Assembly (NCBI GenBank): GCA_022739095.1
Contig: JAIJEI010000052.1
Span: 1 to 11,428, forward strand
Reading direction: 5' to 3'
DNA: 11,428 bases
From: Bifidobacterium sp.
Lineage (GTDB): Bacteria > Actinomycetota > Actinomycetes > Actinomycetales > Bifidobacteriaceae
The notes under the pieces are model-generated. The model saw nothing but the letters and a program-made list of their open reading frames with translations, did not search any database and was not told the DNA's origin. The position numbers and the translations under genes are program-made. Below, piece after piece: positions 1 through 5,708 of this stretch; positions within the stretch are counted from its first letter, which is position 1, and each line of letters begins with the position of its first letter.

Positions 1-999
1 GCCATCGACATGATCGGCCTGGACGGCTTCGAATCGGCGTATCCGAAGGAACTGTCCGGCGGCATGAGGCAGCGCGTGGGCATTGCACGCGCCTTGGTGC
101 TGCGGCCGGACGCACTGTTCATGGACGAGCCATTCTCCGCACTGGACGTGCTGACCGCCGAAAACCTGCGTCAGGAAGTGCTCAAGCTGTGGTCGAGCGA
201 ACAGCGCAGCATCAAGTCGGTGCTTATGGTCACACATAACATCGAGGAAGCCGTGGAGATGGCCGACCGCGTGGTGGTGTTGGGCTCGCATCCGGGGCAT
301 TTGATTGCCAATGTGCGTGTTGATTTGCCGCGCCCGCGCGACCGTCACAGTGTCGAATTCGAGGCGATGGTAGACCGACTGTACACGATTTTAACCGGGC
401 AGGCCTCGCAGCCTACGCAACAAGCCGAGGCTCTATCGCCATCGGCATCGCTCTCGAATGCACCGGTCACGGACGCACCAGACCTTCATACCGCCAAGAC
501 CATCGAGAAAATCAAGGAGCATCCGCTGCCCAACGCCACGCCGGGCGGACTCGCCGGCCTGCTGGATGTGGTTGCCGAGCATCCTCACGGCATCGACTTG
601 GCAGACTTGGCCTCGGCTCTTTCGTTCGAGGTGGACGACCTGTTCCCGTTGGTGGATGCCGGTACGATGCTGCGCGTCATCGTGGTACGCGACGGCCATG
701 TGCAGATCACCGAAGCGGGCGACGCCTGGCATAAGGCGGACATTCTGCGCGCCAAGCAGGTGTTTGCATCACTGGCGATGGAGCACGCGCCGCTGGTGCG
801 CAACATTGAGCATGCACTGCGGAAGTCTGCGGAAGGCAAGCTCCGCGGCGAGCTCATGCTGGACCTGCTGCGCGCCCGTTACGCCAATGACGAGGCACAT
901 CAGCAGTTCGCCATCGCCGTGGAGTGGGGCCGTTACGGCGAGCTCTTCGATTACGACGCAGACGACGACCTGCTGAGCCTGGATGAGGCGAACAAGTGA
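1..999 (+). CDS. ABC transporter ATP-binding protein, nitrate/sulfonate/taurine type, with C-terminal AAA-associated domain (5' partial)
   Basis: The reading frame is open from the first base of the window, so the N-terminus with the Walker A motif lies outside. Visible are the ABC signature LSGGMRQR (bases about 52-75), the Walker B/D-loop stretch DALFMDEPFSALD and the H-loop VTHNIEEAVEMADR, all in the usual order. The TauB/SsuB/NrtD family of ATPases energises import of nitrate, sulfonates, taurine or similar small anions at the inner face of the membrane. After a low-complexity linker rich in Ser, Ala and Thr (about bases 390-480) comes a domain of about 160 residues that matches what I know of the AAA-associated C-terminal domain found in some actinobacterial members. 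The substrate cannot be told from the ATPase; its permease and binding protein would be expected upstream. The gene ends 4 bases before the stop codon of a convergent broken gene, and I see no terminator between them. Confidence 0.9.
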   Translation, partial: AIDMIGLDGFESAYPKELSGGMRQRVGIARALVLRPDALFMDEPFSALDVLTAENLRQEVLKLWSSEQRSIKSVLMVTHNIEEAVEMADRVVVLGSHPGHLIANVRVDLPRPRDRHSVEFEAMVDRLYTILTGQASQPTQQAEALSPSASLSNAPVTDAPDLHTAKTIEKIKEHPLPNATPGGLAGLLDVVAEHPHGIDLADLASALSFEVDDLFPLVDAGTMLRVIVVRDGHVQITEAGDAWHKADILRAKQVFASLAMEHAPLVRNIEHALRKSAEGKLRGELMLDLLRARYANDEAHQQFAIAVEWGRYGELFDYDADDDLLSLDEANK

Positions 1000-1003
1000 C
1001 ACC

Positions 1004-1785
1004 TCAGCTCAGTTGAAAAGCATTGAGCACTGGATCGGGGTTGGAAGTTTCGTAGCTGACATCAATCGCGGCCAGGCGTTCGCTGCCATGCGTGTCGGTC
1101 AGTGACAAGGATTCCCATTCCAGACGGCTGCCGGCGAATGCGCCGCCGGGTGACGTGTCACCAGATGCGTCATCGGACGACGCATCGCTGTCGCCGCCAT
1201 GCTGAATGCTGCGATTCTCGATGTGCACGATTTCCAGTGGAATGGTCGGTGCCGTTGCCGCAGCAGGCCAAGTTTGCGGCGCAGATAGGCATCGGCCTCA
1301 CTCACTTGGTAGGCATCGATTTGGGTGAGTTCTTTACTGGCAATATCGTTGACCGATGAGGCAACGTAGTCGGCTTGCTCGGCTTTGTTGGCATAGTTGT
1401 CGGCAATGGTCGCGACGGCAATGGTCAGTTTCTCATCGGTCGGACGGTTTACCTTGCTGACCGATCCTGCGCCGCCAAGCATATAACCGACCGCCAGCGA
1501 GACGACCAACAGCACGGCGATAATAATCGTGGTGCGAATCGGATGGCGCTTGCTGGTGCGACTGATAACGGCCCGCACCTCGGTCTGGTTGCCGATGAAC
1601 CATCGACGCTTGCCTATGGACTTGCGGTAGCCCTGCCACTGGTCGTCGGCGGTGTACAGCATCTTGCCGCTTTGATACCCGGCGCGGAAGGTGACAGTCA
1701 GTAGGTTATCCGACAAGTCGACCTTGCCGGTCTGCACATAGTCACGGTCAAACGAGACGACCGTGACCCAGCGATGCTCGCGCAC
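1004..1785 (-). pseudogene. Frameshifted, probably 5'-truncated gene for a single-pass membrane protein
   Basis: I do not recognise the family. The upstream frame, read from a GTG at 1785, gives an N-terminal part of about 80 polar residues (with FDRDYVQTGKVDLSDN), a basic stretch and one clear membrane segment (IIIAVLLVVSLAVGYMLGG, about residues 87-105), so probably cytoplasmic N-terminus and external C-terminus. Near bases 1257-1275 protein-like sequence moves to another frame. The upstream frame turns into basic, low-quality sequence, while the other frame gives PAAATAPTIPLEIVHIENRS and continues to a stop at 1004. One missing base would explain this. The 5' end is also odd: no ATG with a well-spaced ribosome binding site is present, and the frame is open upstream only to a TAA that overlaps the end of the toxin gene. 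The purine-rich stretch before the GTG is too close to serve it well. The gene therefore looks both truncated and frameshifted, though a sequencing error cannot be excluded for the shift. Confidence 0.6.
1257..1269. repeat. 13-bp inverted repeat, left copy
   Basis: GCCGCAGCAGGCC on the + strand; its exact reverse complement occurs at 2747-2759. This copy lies at the point where the membrane-protein gene changes reading frame. The two copies flank about 1.48 kb containing the toxin-antitoxin pair. Confidence 0.75.
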
Positions 1786-1808
1786 ATCCTCCTCCGCACG
1801 CCGATAAG

Positions 1809-2198
1809 CTATTTAAACCACTCAGCCTCGATAGCCTCATCAGTCAAACCACGTTCAGATTTGGCATCAGTCTCAGCCTGGGGATCAGGCCACTCGGCAC
1901 CGAGCACACCGGTGTGCAATTCCCAGTGAGTACACACCCGCACAACACGAACGAAACCGTTCGGATAAGGCGGGTAATACAGCACAAGCACATCATCAAA
2001 GGCGTGAAATTCCAGATACCCCGAGTAATGCGCGTCACGATTCGTTAGCTCATGAGGCCTGTACGCTTCGGACACGCACCCATTCACACGCAATTCCTCA
2101 CGCACGATACGCAACACCTCAGCGGCATAGTCACGACGATACCGTTTCAAACGCTTAACGTCGGACTTGGCTAAATCCGAGTAGGCGACCTCAATCAT
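1809..2198 (-). CDS. Type II toxin, RelE/YafQ-like mRNA interferase, with a C-terminal extension
   Basis: 129 residues from the ATG at 2198. RelE-superfamily toxins cleave mRNA in the ribosomal A site and are held inactive by the antitoxin encoded upstream. The core (residues 1-95) begins with a beta strand and basic helices (KSDVKRLKRYRRDY). It then shows RPHEL (H49), GYLEFHAFDDVLVLYY (H65, D69) and VRVCTHWEL (R87, H91). This spacing matches the catalytic His/Asp/Arg/His pattern I recall from E. coli YafQ. YafQ is about 92 residues; here about 35 extra acidic residues (rich in Glu, Asp and Trp) follow the last catalytic histidine. I chose the ATG at 2198 over upstream starts because it overlaps the antitoxin stop by 8 bases, a typical coupled arrangement. 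No frameshift is visible, so the toxin appears intact. Confidence 0.8.
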   Translation of the reverse strand: MIEVAYSDLAKSDVKRLKRYRRDYAAEVLRIVREELRVNGCVSEAYRPHELTNRDAHYSGYLEFHAFDDVLVLYYPPYPNGFVRVVRVCTHWELHTGVLGAEWPDPQAETDAKSERGLTDEAIEAEWFK

Positions 2199-2424
2199 CG
2201 CCCAACACCTCACGTTCAAATGCGTCAAAATCCGCATCAGTGCGCAACACTGTATCAGTGGGCAAAGCACACAACGCCTTACCCGCATTCTCGGCATCGG
2301 CAGGCAAACCAGCCGACGCATACCCGGCCAAGTAAGCGTTAATCATGCTAATCAGATTGTCGCCTTTGCTTTTCGCCACGACTTCGGCCGAAGCATAGGC
2401 GGGCAAACTTTCTACAGCTGTCAT
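2191..2424 (-). CDS. Putative antitoxin of the RelE/YafQ-like toxin
   Basis: 77 residues from the ATG at 2424, preceded by AAAGGTGG at a good distance. A longer reading of the frame from 2463 exists but has no comparable ribosome binding site. The assignment as antitoxin rests mainly on position, size and acidity: it lies directly upstream of and overlaps the toxin gene (shared ATGATTGA), and the C-terminal third is strongly acidic (DADFDAFEREVLGDD), as usual for the toxin-wrapping tail. The N-terminal half is mixed hydrophobic (ISMINAYLAGYASAGLP). I could not place it with certainty in the RelB/DinJ, PHD or other antitoxin families. A dyad upstream (2452-2480) is a candidate autoregulatory operator. 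Confidence 0.7.
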   Translation of the reverse strand: MTAVESLPAYASAEVVAKSKGDNLISMINAYLAGYASAGLPADAENAGKALCALPTDTVLRTDADFDAFEREVLGDD

Positions 2425-2451
2425 AACACACCACCTTTCACTAGTAACTTC

Positions 2452-2480
2452 AGCGTATCCCATCCGTCTCGGGACACGCT
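2452..2480. promoter_or_regulatory. Dyad upstream of the antitoxin gene, candidate operator
   Basis: On the - strand AGCGTGTCCC and GGGATACGCT, separated by 9 bases, form a 10-bp dyad with one G-T pair. It ends 27 bases before the antitoxin ATG and just after the stop of the upstream gene. Toxin-antitoxin operons are commonly repressed by the complex binding such dyads. It could instead be a weak terminator of the preceding gene, but no T-run follows it. Confidence 0.45.
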
Positions 2481-2746
2481 ATGAGTGCCTAGACTATGGG
2501 GTTGCGAACTGCTGATTGCGCGCCGGATTCCCGGAACAGCTCGAACACTATCCAATCGATGGCCTCGGCATTGCGATTGGTCATCAGATTCGCATAGAAC
2601 GACGCGCGTTCCTGGTATTCGATAATGACCAGTCGGATTGGCTTGGTCAACAATTTCGGCCACGTGCGGGCGGCCAAGGTCTCGGCCGCTTGTTGAGCAC
2701 GATCGTGGGCGGTGGCTGCGGCTTTGTGTACGGCATCCTTGTCGCC

Positions 2747-2759
2747 GGCCTGCTGCGGC
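2747..2759. repeat. 13-bp inverted repeat, right copy
   Basis: GGCCTGCTGCGGC on the + strand, the exact reverse complement of 1257-1269. It lies at the frame change of the acidic-protein gene. Confidence 0.75.
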
Positions 2760-2966
2760 GATACGCACGGCGTCATCCGCGGCATAGGTATTGTCTACGG
2801 CCTTGGCGAAGTACGGCCCAGCGTCGGCCAGAGTGAGTCGCTCACCGGATGGCTGCAATGGCTCGAATCCTTCATAGCAATAATCCAATGCGTCAACGCG
2901 GCCACTGTCGAGAGCGCTCTGCGCTGAGTCGGCGTCTATGGATAAGTCTGCGATTGATAAGTTATC

Positions 2967-3038
2967 GGCGAAGTCGTTGGAGTTGTCGAAGTCGTCAGGG
3001 TTGTCGAAGTCGTTGGAGTTGGCGAAGTCGTTGGAGTC
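2967..3038 (-). repeat. 18-bp coding tandem repeat (about four units)
   Basis: Residues 13-36 of the acidic protein are four six-residue units of the form [D/N]-[S/P]-[N/D]-D-F-[A/D]. The DNA is repetitive too (recurring TCGAAGTCGT and GGCGAAGTCGTTGGAGT on the + strand). Such repeats can change in copy number by slippage without breaking the frame. Confidence 0.8.
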
Positions 3039-3157
3039 ATCGACTGGGGAATCCCAATCTTTCTGTGTTTCCATGGTTATTCCCCGCTAACATCACCCCA
3101 GTTCCGGATGCCATCATAGCGGGAATGCGAAGTACACACCAGAGTCATCTTAAGACA

Positions 3158-3194
3158 CAAACAAAAAGCTCCCCTCTCTGTATTGAGGGGAGCT
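3158..3194 (-). terminator. Rho-independent terminator of pgi
   Basis: A perfect 10-bp stem (AGCTCCCCTC / GAGGGGAGCT, 3167-3176 with 3185-3194) with an 8-base loop is followed on the - strand by TTTTTGTTTG. The T-run exists only on the - strand side, so the terminator serves pgi. It lies about 105 bases beyond the pgi stop, leaving an unusually structured untranslated stretch in between. Confidence 0.85.
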
Positions 3195-3207
3195 AGAAAA
3201 GGCCGAA

Positions 3208-3285
3208 TCAGAACTCGCGACGTGAATGGTCGCCAGACCATTCACCAGACAGCACAGCTGCGGTCGCAAGAACCGTGAGTTCTGA
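3208..3285 (-). other. Structured pgi 3' untranslated region with nested inverted repeats
   Basis: Three nested complementarities are visible: TCAGAACTC (3208-3216) with GAGTTCTGA (3277-3285), GCGAC (3217-3221) with GTCGC (3263-3267), and a perfect 9-bp hairpin TGAATGGTC / GACCATTCA with the loop GCCA (3223-3244). The 15 bases at 3206-3220 also repeat the pgi 3' end at 3299-3313 with one difference, including the last three codons and the stop. The role is unknown; mRNA stabilisation, a recombination scar or an attachment-site remnant are possible. Confidence 0.6.
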
Positions 3286-3300
3286 TGAAGCGCAGCGAAA

Positions 3301-5001
3301 TCAGAATTCGCGATTTGCGCGGTAGAACTTGATCAGGCTCTGAGTGGAGGCGTCCTGGGCGGCGAGGGCATCGTCGTCCTGGGAGATGGCCGGGGTGATC
3401 TGCTTGGCCAGCTGCTTGCCGAGCTCGACGCCCCACTGGTCGTAGGAGTCGAGGCCCCACACGGTGCCTTCAACGAAGGTGATGTGCTCGTACAGGGCGA
3501 TCAGCTCGCCGACGGCGAACGGGGTCAGAGCCACACCGAAGATGGAGGTGGTCGGACGGTTGCCGGTGAACACGCGGGCCGGGACGATCTCCTCCGGGGT
3601 GCCTTCGGCGCGCACTTCGTCGGCGGTCTTGCCGAACGCCAGGGCCTTGGTCTGAGCGAAGTAGTTGCCCAGGAACAGCTCGTGCACGTCCTGGTCGCCA
3701 TCCTTGGTCGGGTTCGGAGTGTTGACGAACGCGATGAAGTCGGCCGGAATGAGCTGGGTGCCCTGGTGAATCAGCTGGTAGAAGGCGTGCTGGCCGTTGG
3801 TGCCAGGCTCGCCCCAGAAGATCTCGCCGGTCTCGGAGGTGACGGGGGTGCCGTCCCAACGCACGGACTTGCCGTTGGACTCCATGGTCAGCTGCTGCAG
3901 GTAGGCCGGGAAGCGGTGCATGTACTGGTCGTACGGCAGCACGGCGTGGGAAGCGACCTTGAAGAAGTTGCGGTACCAGACGTTCAGCATACCGAGCAGC
4001 ACCACGACGTTCTTCTCGAACGGGGTGTTGGCGAAGTACTCATCGATCTCGTGGAAGCCGTGCAGGAACTCCTCGAAACGAGCCGGGCCGAAGACCACGG
4101 CCAGGGAGGTGCCGACGGCGGAATCGACGGAGTAACGGCCGCCGACCCAGTTCCAGAAGCCGAACGCGTTGTTCGGGTCGATGCCGAACTCCTCGACCTT
4201 CTCCAGGTTGGTGGAGACGGCGACGAAGTGCTTCTTGATGGCTTCGGCCTTCTGAGTCTCGTCGCCCTCGGCGATGGCGCCGTTGGCGGTGAGCTCTTCG
4301 AGCAGCCAGGTGCGGGCTTCGCGAGCGTTGGTCAGGGTCTCCAGAGTGGTGAAAGTCTTGGAGACGATGATGAACAGGGTGGTCTCCGGGTCGAGGCCCT
4401 TGGTCTTCTCGGCCAAGTCGTTCGGGTCGATGTTGGAGATGTAGCGGGCGGAGATGCCGGCGTCAGCGTAAGGCTTCAGAGCTTCGTACACCATGACGGG
4501 GCCCAGGTCGGAGCCGCCGATGCCGATGTTGACCACGGTCTCGATCTTGCGGCCGGTCACACCGGTCCACTTGCCGGAACGCACGTCCTCAGCGAAAGCG
4601 TAGATCTTGTCGAGGGTCTCGCGCACGTCCTTGACGGTGTCCTGACCGTCGACGATGTACTTGCCCTCGTCCTCGACCGGGCGTCGCAGCGCGGTGTGCA
4701 GCACGGCGCGGTCTTCGGTGTTGTTGATGTGCACGCCGGTGTACATAGCCTTGGTGCGCTCATCGAGCTTGACGGCCTTGGCAAGGTTGGCGAACAGCTG
4801 GAGGGTCTCCGGCTTGATCAGATTCTTGGACAGGTCGAAGTGCAGGTCGCCGGCATCGAAGGACAGCTTCTCGACGCGCTTGGCGTCCTCGGCGAACCAC
4901 TTCTTGAGGCTCACGCCTTCGGCCTTAAGCTCGTCATAGTGCTTCTGCAGGGCGGCCCACTCGGGGGTCTGGGTGGCGTCAACGGGCGGATTGATGGCCA
5001 T
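3301..5001 (-). CDS. pgi: Glucose-6-phosphate isomerase
   Basis: 566 residues, full length for the family. The enzyme interconverts glucose 6-phosphate and fructose 6-phosphate in the cytoplasm. In bifidobacteria it feeds fructose 6-phosphate to the phosphoketolase (bifid) pathway. Both family signatures are present: FGFWNWVGGRYSVDSAVG (residues 280-297) and GTVWGLDSYDQWGVELGK (about 512-529). Likely active-site residues are R289, E374 (in MESNGK), H405 (in TNGQHAFYQLIHQGTQ) and K529. The phosphate-binding region NIGIGGSDLGP (158-168) and VSKTFTTLET (213-222) are intact. The start at 5001 has AAAGGAA about 10 bases upstream. The gene stands alone on the - strand with its own terminator. I found no convincing promoter with both boxes in the upstream 250 bases. 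The last codons and stop are duplicated 93 bases downstream in the same frame. Confidence 0.98.
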   Translation of the reverse strand: MAINPPVDATQTPEWAALQKHYDELKAEGVSLKKWFAEDAKRVEKLSFDAGDLHFDLSKNLIKPETLQLFANLAKAVKLDERTKAMYTGVHINNTEDRAVLHTALRRPVEDEGKYIVDGQDTVKDVRETLDKIYAFAEDVRSGKWTGVTGRKIETVVNIGIGGSDLGPVMVYEALKPYADAGISARYISNIDPNDLAEKTKGLDPETTLFIIVSKTFTTLETLTNAREARTWLLEELTANGAIAEGDETQKAEAIKKHFVAVSTNLEKVEEFGIDPNNAFGFWNWVGGRYSVDSAVGTSLAVVFGPARFEEFLHGFHEIDEYFANTPFEKNVVVLLGMLNVWYRNFFKVASHAVLPYDQYMHRFPAYLQQLTMESNGKSVRWDGTPVTSETGEIFWGEPGTNGQHAFYQLIHQGTQLIPADFIAFVNTPNPTKDGDQDVHELFLGNYFAQTKALAFGKTADEVRAEGTPEEIVPARVFTGNRPTTSIFGVALTPFAVGELIALYEHITFVEGTVWGLDSYDQWGVELGKQLAKQITPAISQDDDALAAQDASTQSLIKFYRANREF

Positions 5002-5218
5002 AGGATTCCATTCCTTTCATCAGTGACTGGAGCGCCCTTGCACACGGCTCGGATGCGCTCCGTATCACCAAACAGAATACTCACAAATTCGGACATGAAC
5101 AGAACAAAAATCAGTCAGCGATGTCGGATTGCCATCGTTTGCATTATCGAACAGTTCGTGGCGCGACGCAACCGTCATCTTCAACCGAGCGGTCGCGACA
5201 CAACCGCCAACCCACCGA
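5002..5218. other. Intergenic region between pgi and tRNA-Thr
   Basis: This stretch separates the divergent pgi and tRNA-Thr genes. It must hold the pgi promoter. A - strand TATTCT (5074-5079) is a possible -10 box, but nothing resembling TTGACA lies at the right distance. Short open frames here have no ribosome binding sites or protein-like composition. Confidence 0.5.
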
Positions 5219-5247
5219 TTGGACTTTTCGCGGGGATGTCTTATACT
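5219..5247 (+). promoter_or_regulatory. Promoter of tRNA-Thr(CGT)
   Basis: TTGGAC (5219-5224) and TATACT (5242-5247) are separated by 17 bases, a near-consensus housekeeping sigma promoter. Transcription would begin near 5254, about 37 bases before the tRNA. Confidence 0.8.
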
Positions 5248-5290
5248 TGACTTCTTGTGCGCGGCTGGCGAAATGCCTTCCGCGAACCAA

Positions 5291-5363
5291 GCCACTTTAG
5301 CTCAGTCGGTAGAGCGGCTCACTCGTAATGAGCAGGTCGTCAGTTCGATTCTGACAAGTGGCT
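5291..5363 (+). tRNA. tRNA-Thr(CGT)
   Basis: 73 bases with a full cloverleaf. The acceptor stem is GCCACTT / AAGTGGC with discriminator T. The D arm is GCTC..GAGC, the anticodon arm GCTCA-CTCGTAA-TGAGC and the T arm GTCAG-TTCGATT-CTGAC. The anticodon CGT is at 5324-5326, with the usual A at positions 37 and 38. CCA is not encoded. This is the ordinary translating Thr isoacceptor and a useful reference for the abnormal Thr-type tRNA at 10974. Confidence 0.95.
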
Positions 5364-5369
5364 CGGATG

Positions 5370-5413
5370 CCCTAGGCTGGCTGGTCTGTAATGGCTGTCC
5401 GGCCTAGGGTTTT
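5370..5413 (+). terminator. Hairpin with short T-run after tRNA-Thr
   Basis: CCCTAGGC (5370-5377) pairs perfectly with GCCTAGGG (5402-5409), followed by TTTT. The loop is long (24 bases) and the T-run short. Because no separate promoter is evident for the tRNA-Leu gene, partial read-through is likely. Confidence 0.55.
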
Positions 5414-5448
5414 GCATATCTTCCACACCTGTGGAAACGCGGATATGC
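5414..5448 (+). other. Imperfect hairpin immediately before tRNA-Leu
   Basis: GCATATC-TTCCACA, a two-base loop, then TGTGGAA, a five-base bulge and GATATGC form a long hairpin. It ends 2 bases before the tRNA-Leu 5' end. It may help 5' processing of a shared transcript or act as a second attenuator. Confidence 0.5.
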
Positions 5449-5450
5449 AC

Positions 5451-5531
5451 GCGCGAGTGGCGGAATTGGTAGACGCGCAGGATTTAGGTTCCTGTGTCTT
5501 TGACGTGTGGGTTCAAGTCCCATCTCGTGCA
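5451..5531 (+). tRNA. tRNA-Leu(TAG)
   Basis: A class II tRNA of 81 bases. The acceptor stem is GCGCGAG / CTCGTGC with discriminator A, and the D-arm sequence is leucine-typical (GCGGAATTGGTAGACGC). The anticodon arm is CAGGA-TTTAGGT-TCCTG with anticodon TAG at 5485-5487. A short variable arm (GTC-TTT-GAC) and the T arm GTGGG-TTCAAGT-CCCAT follow. It reads CUA-type leucine codons. CCA is not encoded. It is probably transcribed together with tRNA-Thr. Confidence 0.95.
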
Positions 5532-5538
5532 CCGGCTT

Positions 5539-5590
5539 GAGCCTCCTGGAAGCATTGGATTGCCAACGATTCCGGGAGGCTCTTCGTATA
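5539..5590 (+). terminator. Terminator after tRNA-Leu
   Basis: GAGCCTCCTGGAA (5539-5551) pairs with TTCCGGGAGGCTC (5570-5582) over 13 positions with one G-T pair. A T-containing stretch (TTCGTAT) follows. It begins 8 bases after the tRNA and closes the tRNA unit. Confidence 0.7.
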
Positions 5591-5602
5591 TGCGTGAGGC
5601 AA

Positions 5603-5631
5603 TTGCAAGCCCTTGCGGCCGCCTCTACATA
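5603..5631 (+). promoter_or_regulatory. Candidate promoter of the AEC permease gene, with overlapping dyad
   Basis: TTGCAA (5603-5608) and TACATA (5626-5631) are spaced by 17 bases. A perfect 7-bp dyad, GCCGCCT (5618-5624) with AGGCGGC (5643-5649), encloses the -10 box, so it could bind a regulator. Neither element is strong by itself. Confidence 0.4.
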
Positions 5632-5708
5632 TGACAATGCCAAGGCGGCAAATAATAATGGTCACAGCATTGTGGGTTTGAACCTGTGTGAGCCAAGGAG
5701 AGAAGTGC

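Larger units (their letters stand above)
2489..3074 (-). pseudogene. Frameshifted gene for an acidic protein with NDF-type tandem repeats
   Basis: The start is the ATG at 3074 with GGGGA upstream. The N-terminal 40 residues are very acidic and repetitive (units such as NSNDFD, NPDDFD). A less repetitive acidic part follows with CYEGFEPLQPSGERLTLADA. Near bases 2747-2765 the frame breaks: the original frame gives arginine-rich, non-protein-like sequence, while the next frame continues well with QQAGDKDAVHKAAATAHDRA and ends at a stop at 2489 after AVRNPIV. Skipping one base restores a protein of about 195 residues. It has no signal peptide and no obvious membrane segment. I do not know the family or function. 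Because it lies directly upstream of the toxin-antitoxin pair, with a 5'-truncated gene on the far side of that pair, it may be one half of a gene split by insertion; this is inference. Confidence 0.55.

Noticed and set aside
1257..2759. Phase-variable invertible segment between the 13-bp inverted repeats
   Set aside because: Flipping the segment on paper joins the upstream gene to antisense sequence with an early stop; no recombinase gene is in the window. I kept only the coincidence with the frame changes as a finding.
5074..5102. pgi promoter with TATTCT as -10 box
   Set aside because: No recognisable -35 box at 16-18 bases (CTGTTC or TGTTCA at best), so I did not list it as a promoter.
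3484..5250. Long open frame of 588 codons on the + strand opposite pgi
   Set aside because: It is the antisense shadow of pgi, caused by strong codon bias; it is rich in Val, Gly and Leu, has no ribosome binding site and runs into the intergenic region.
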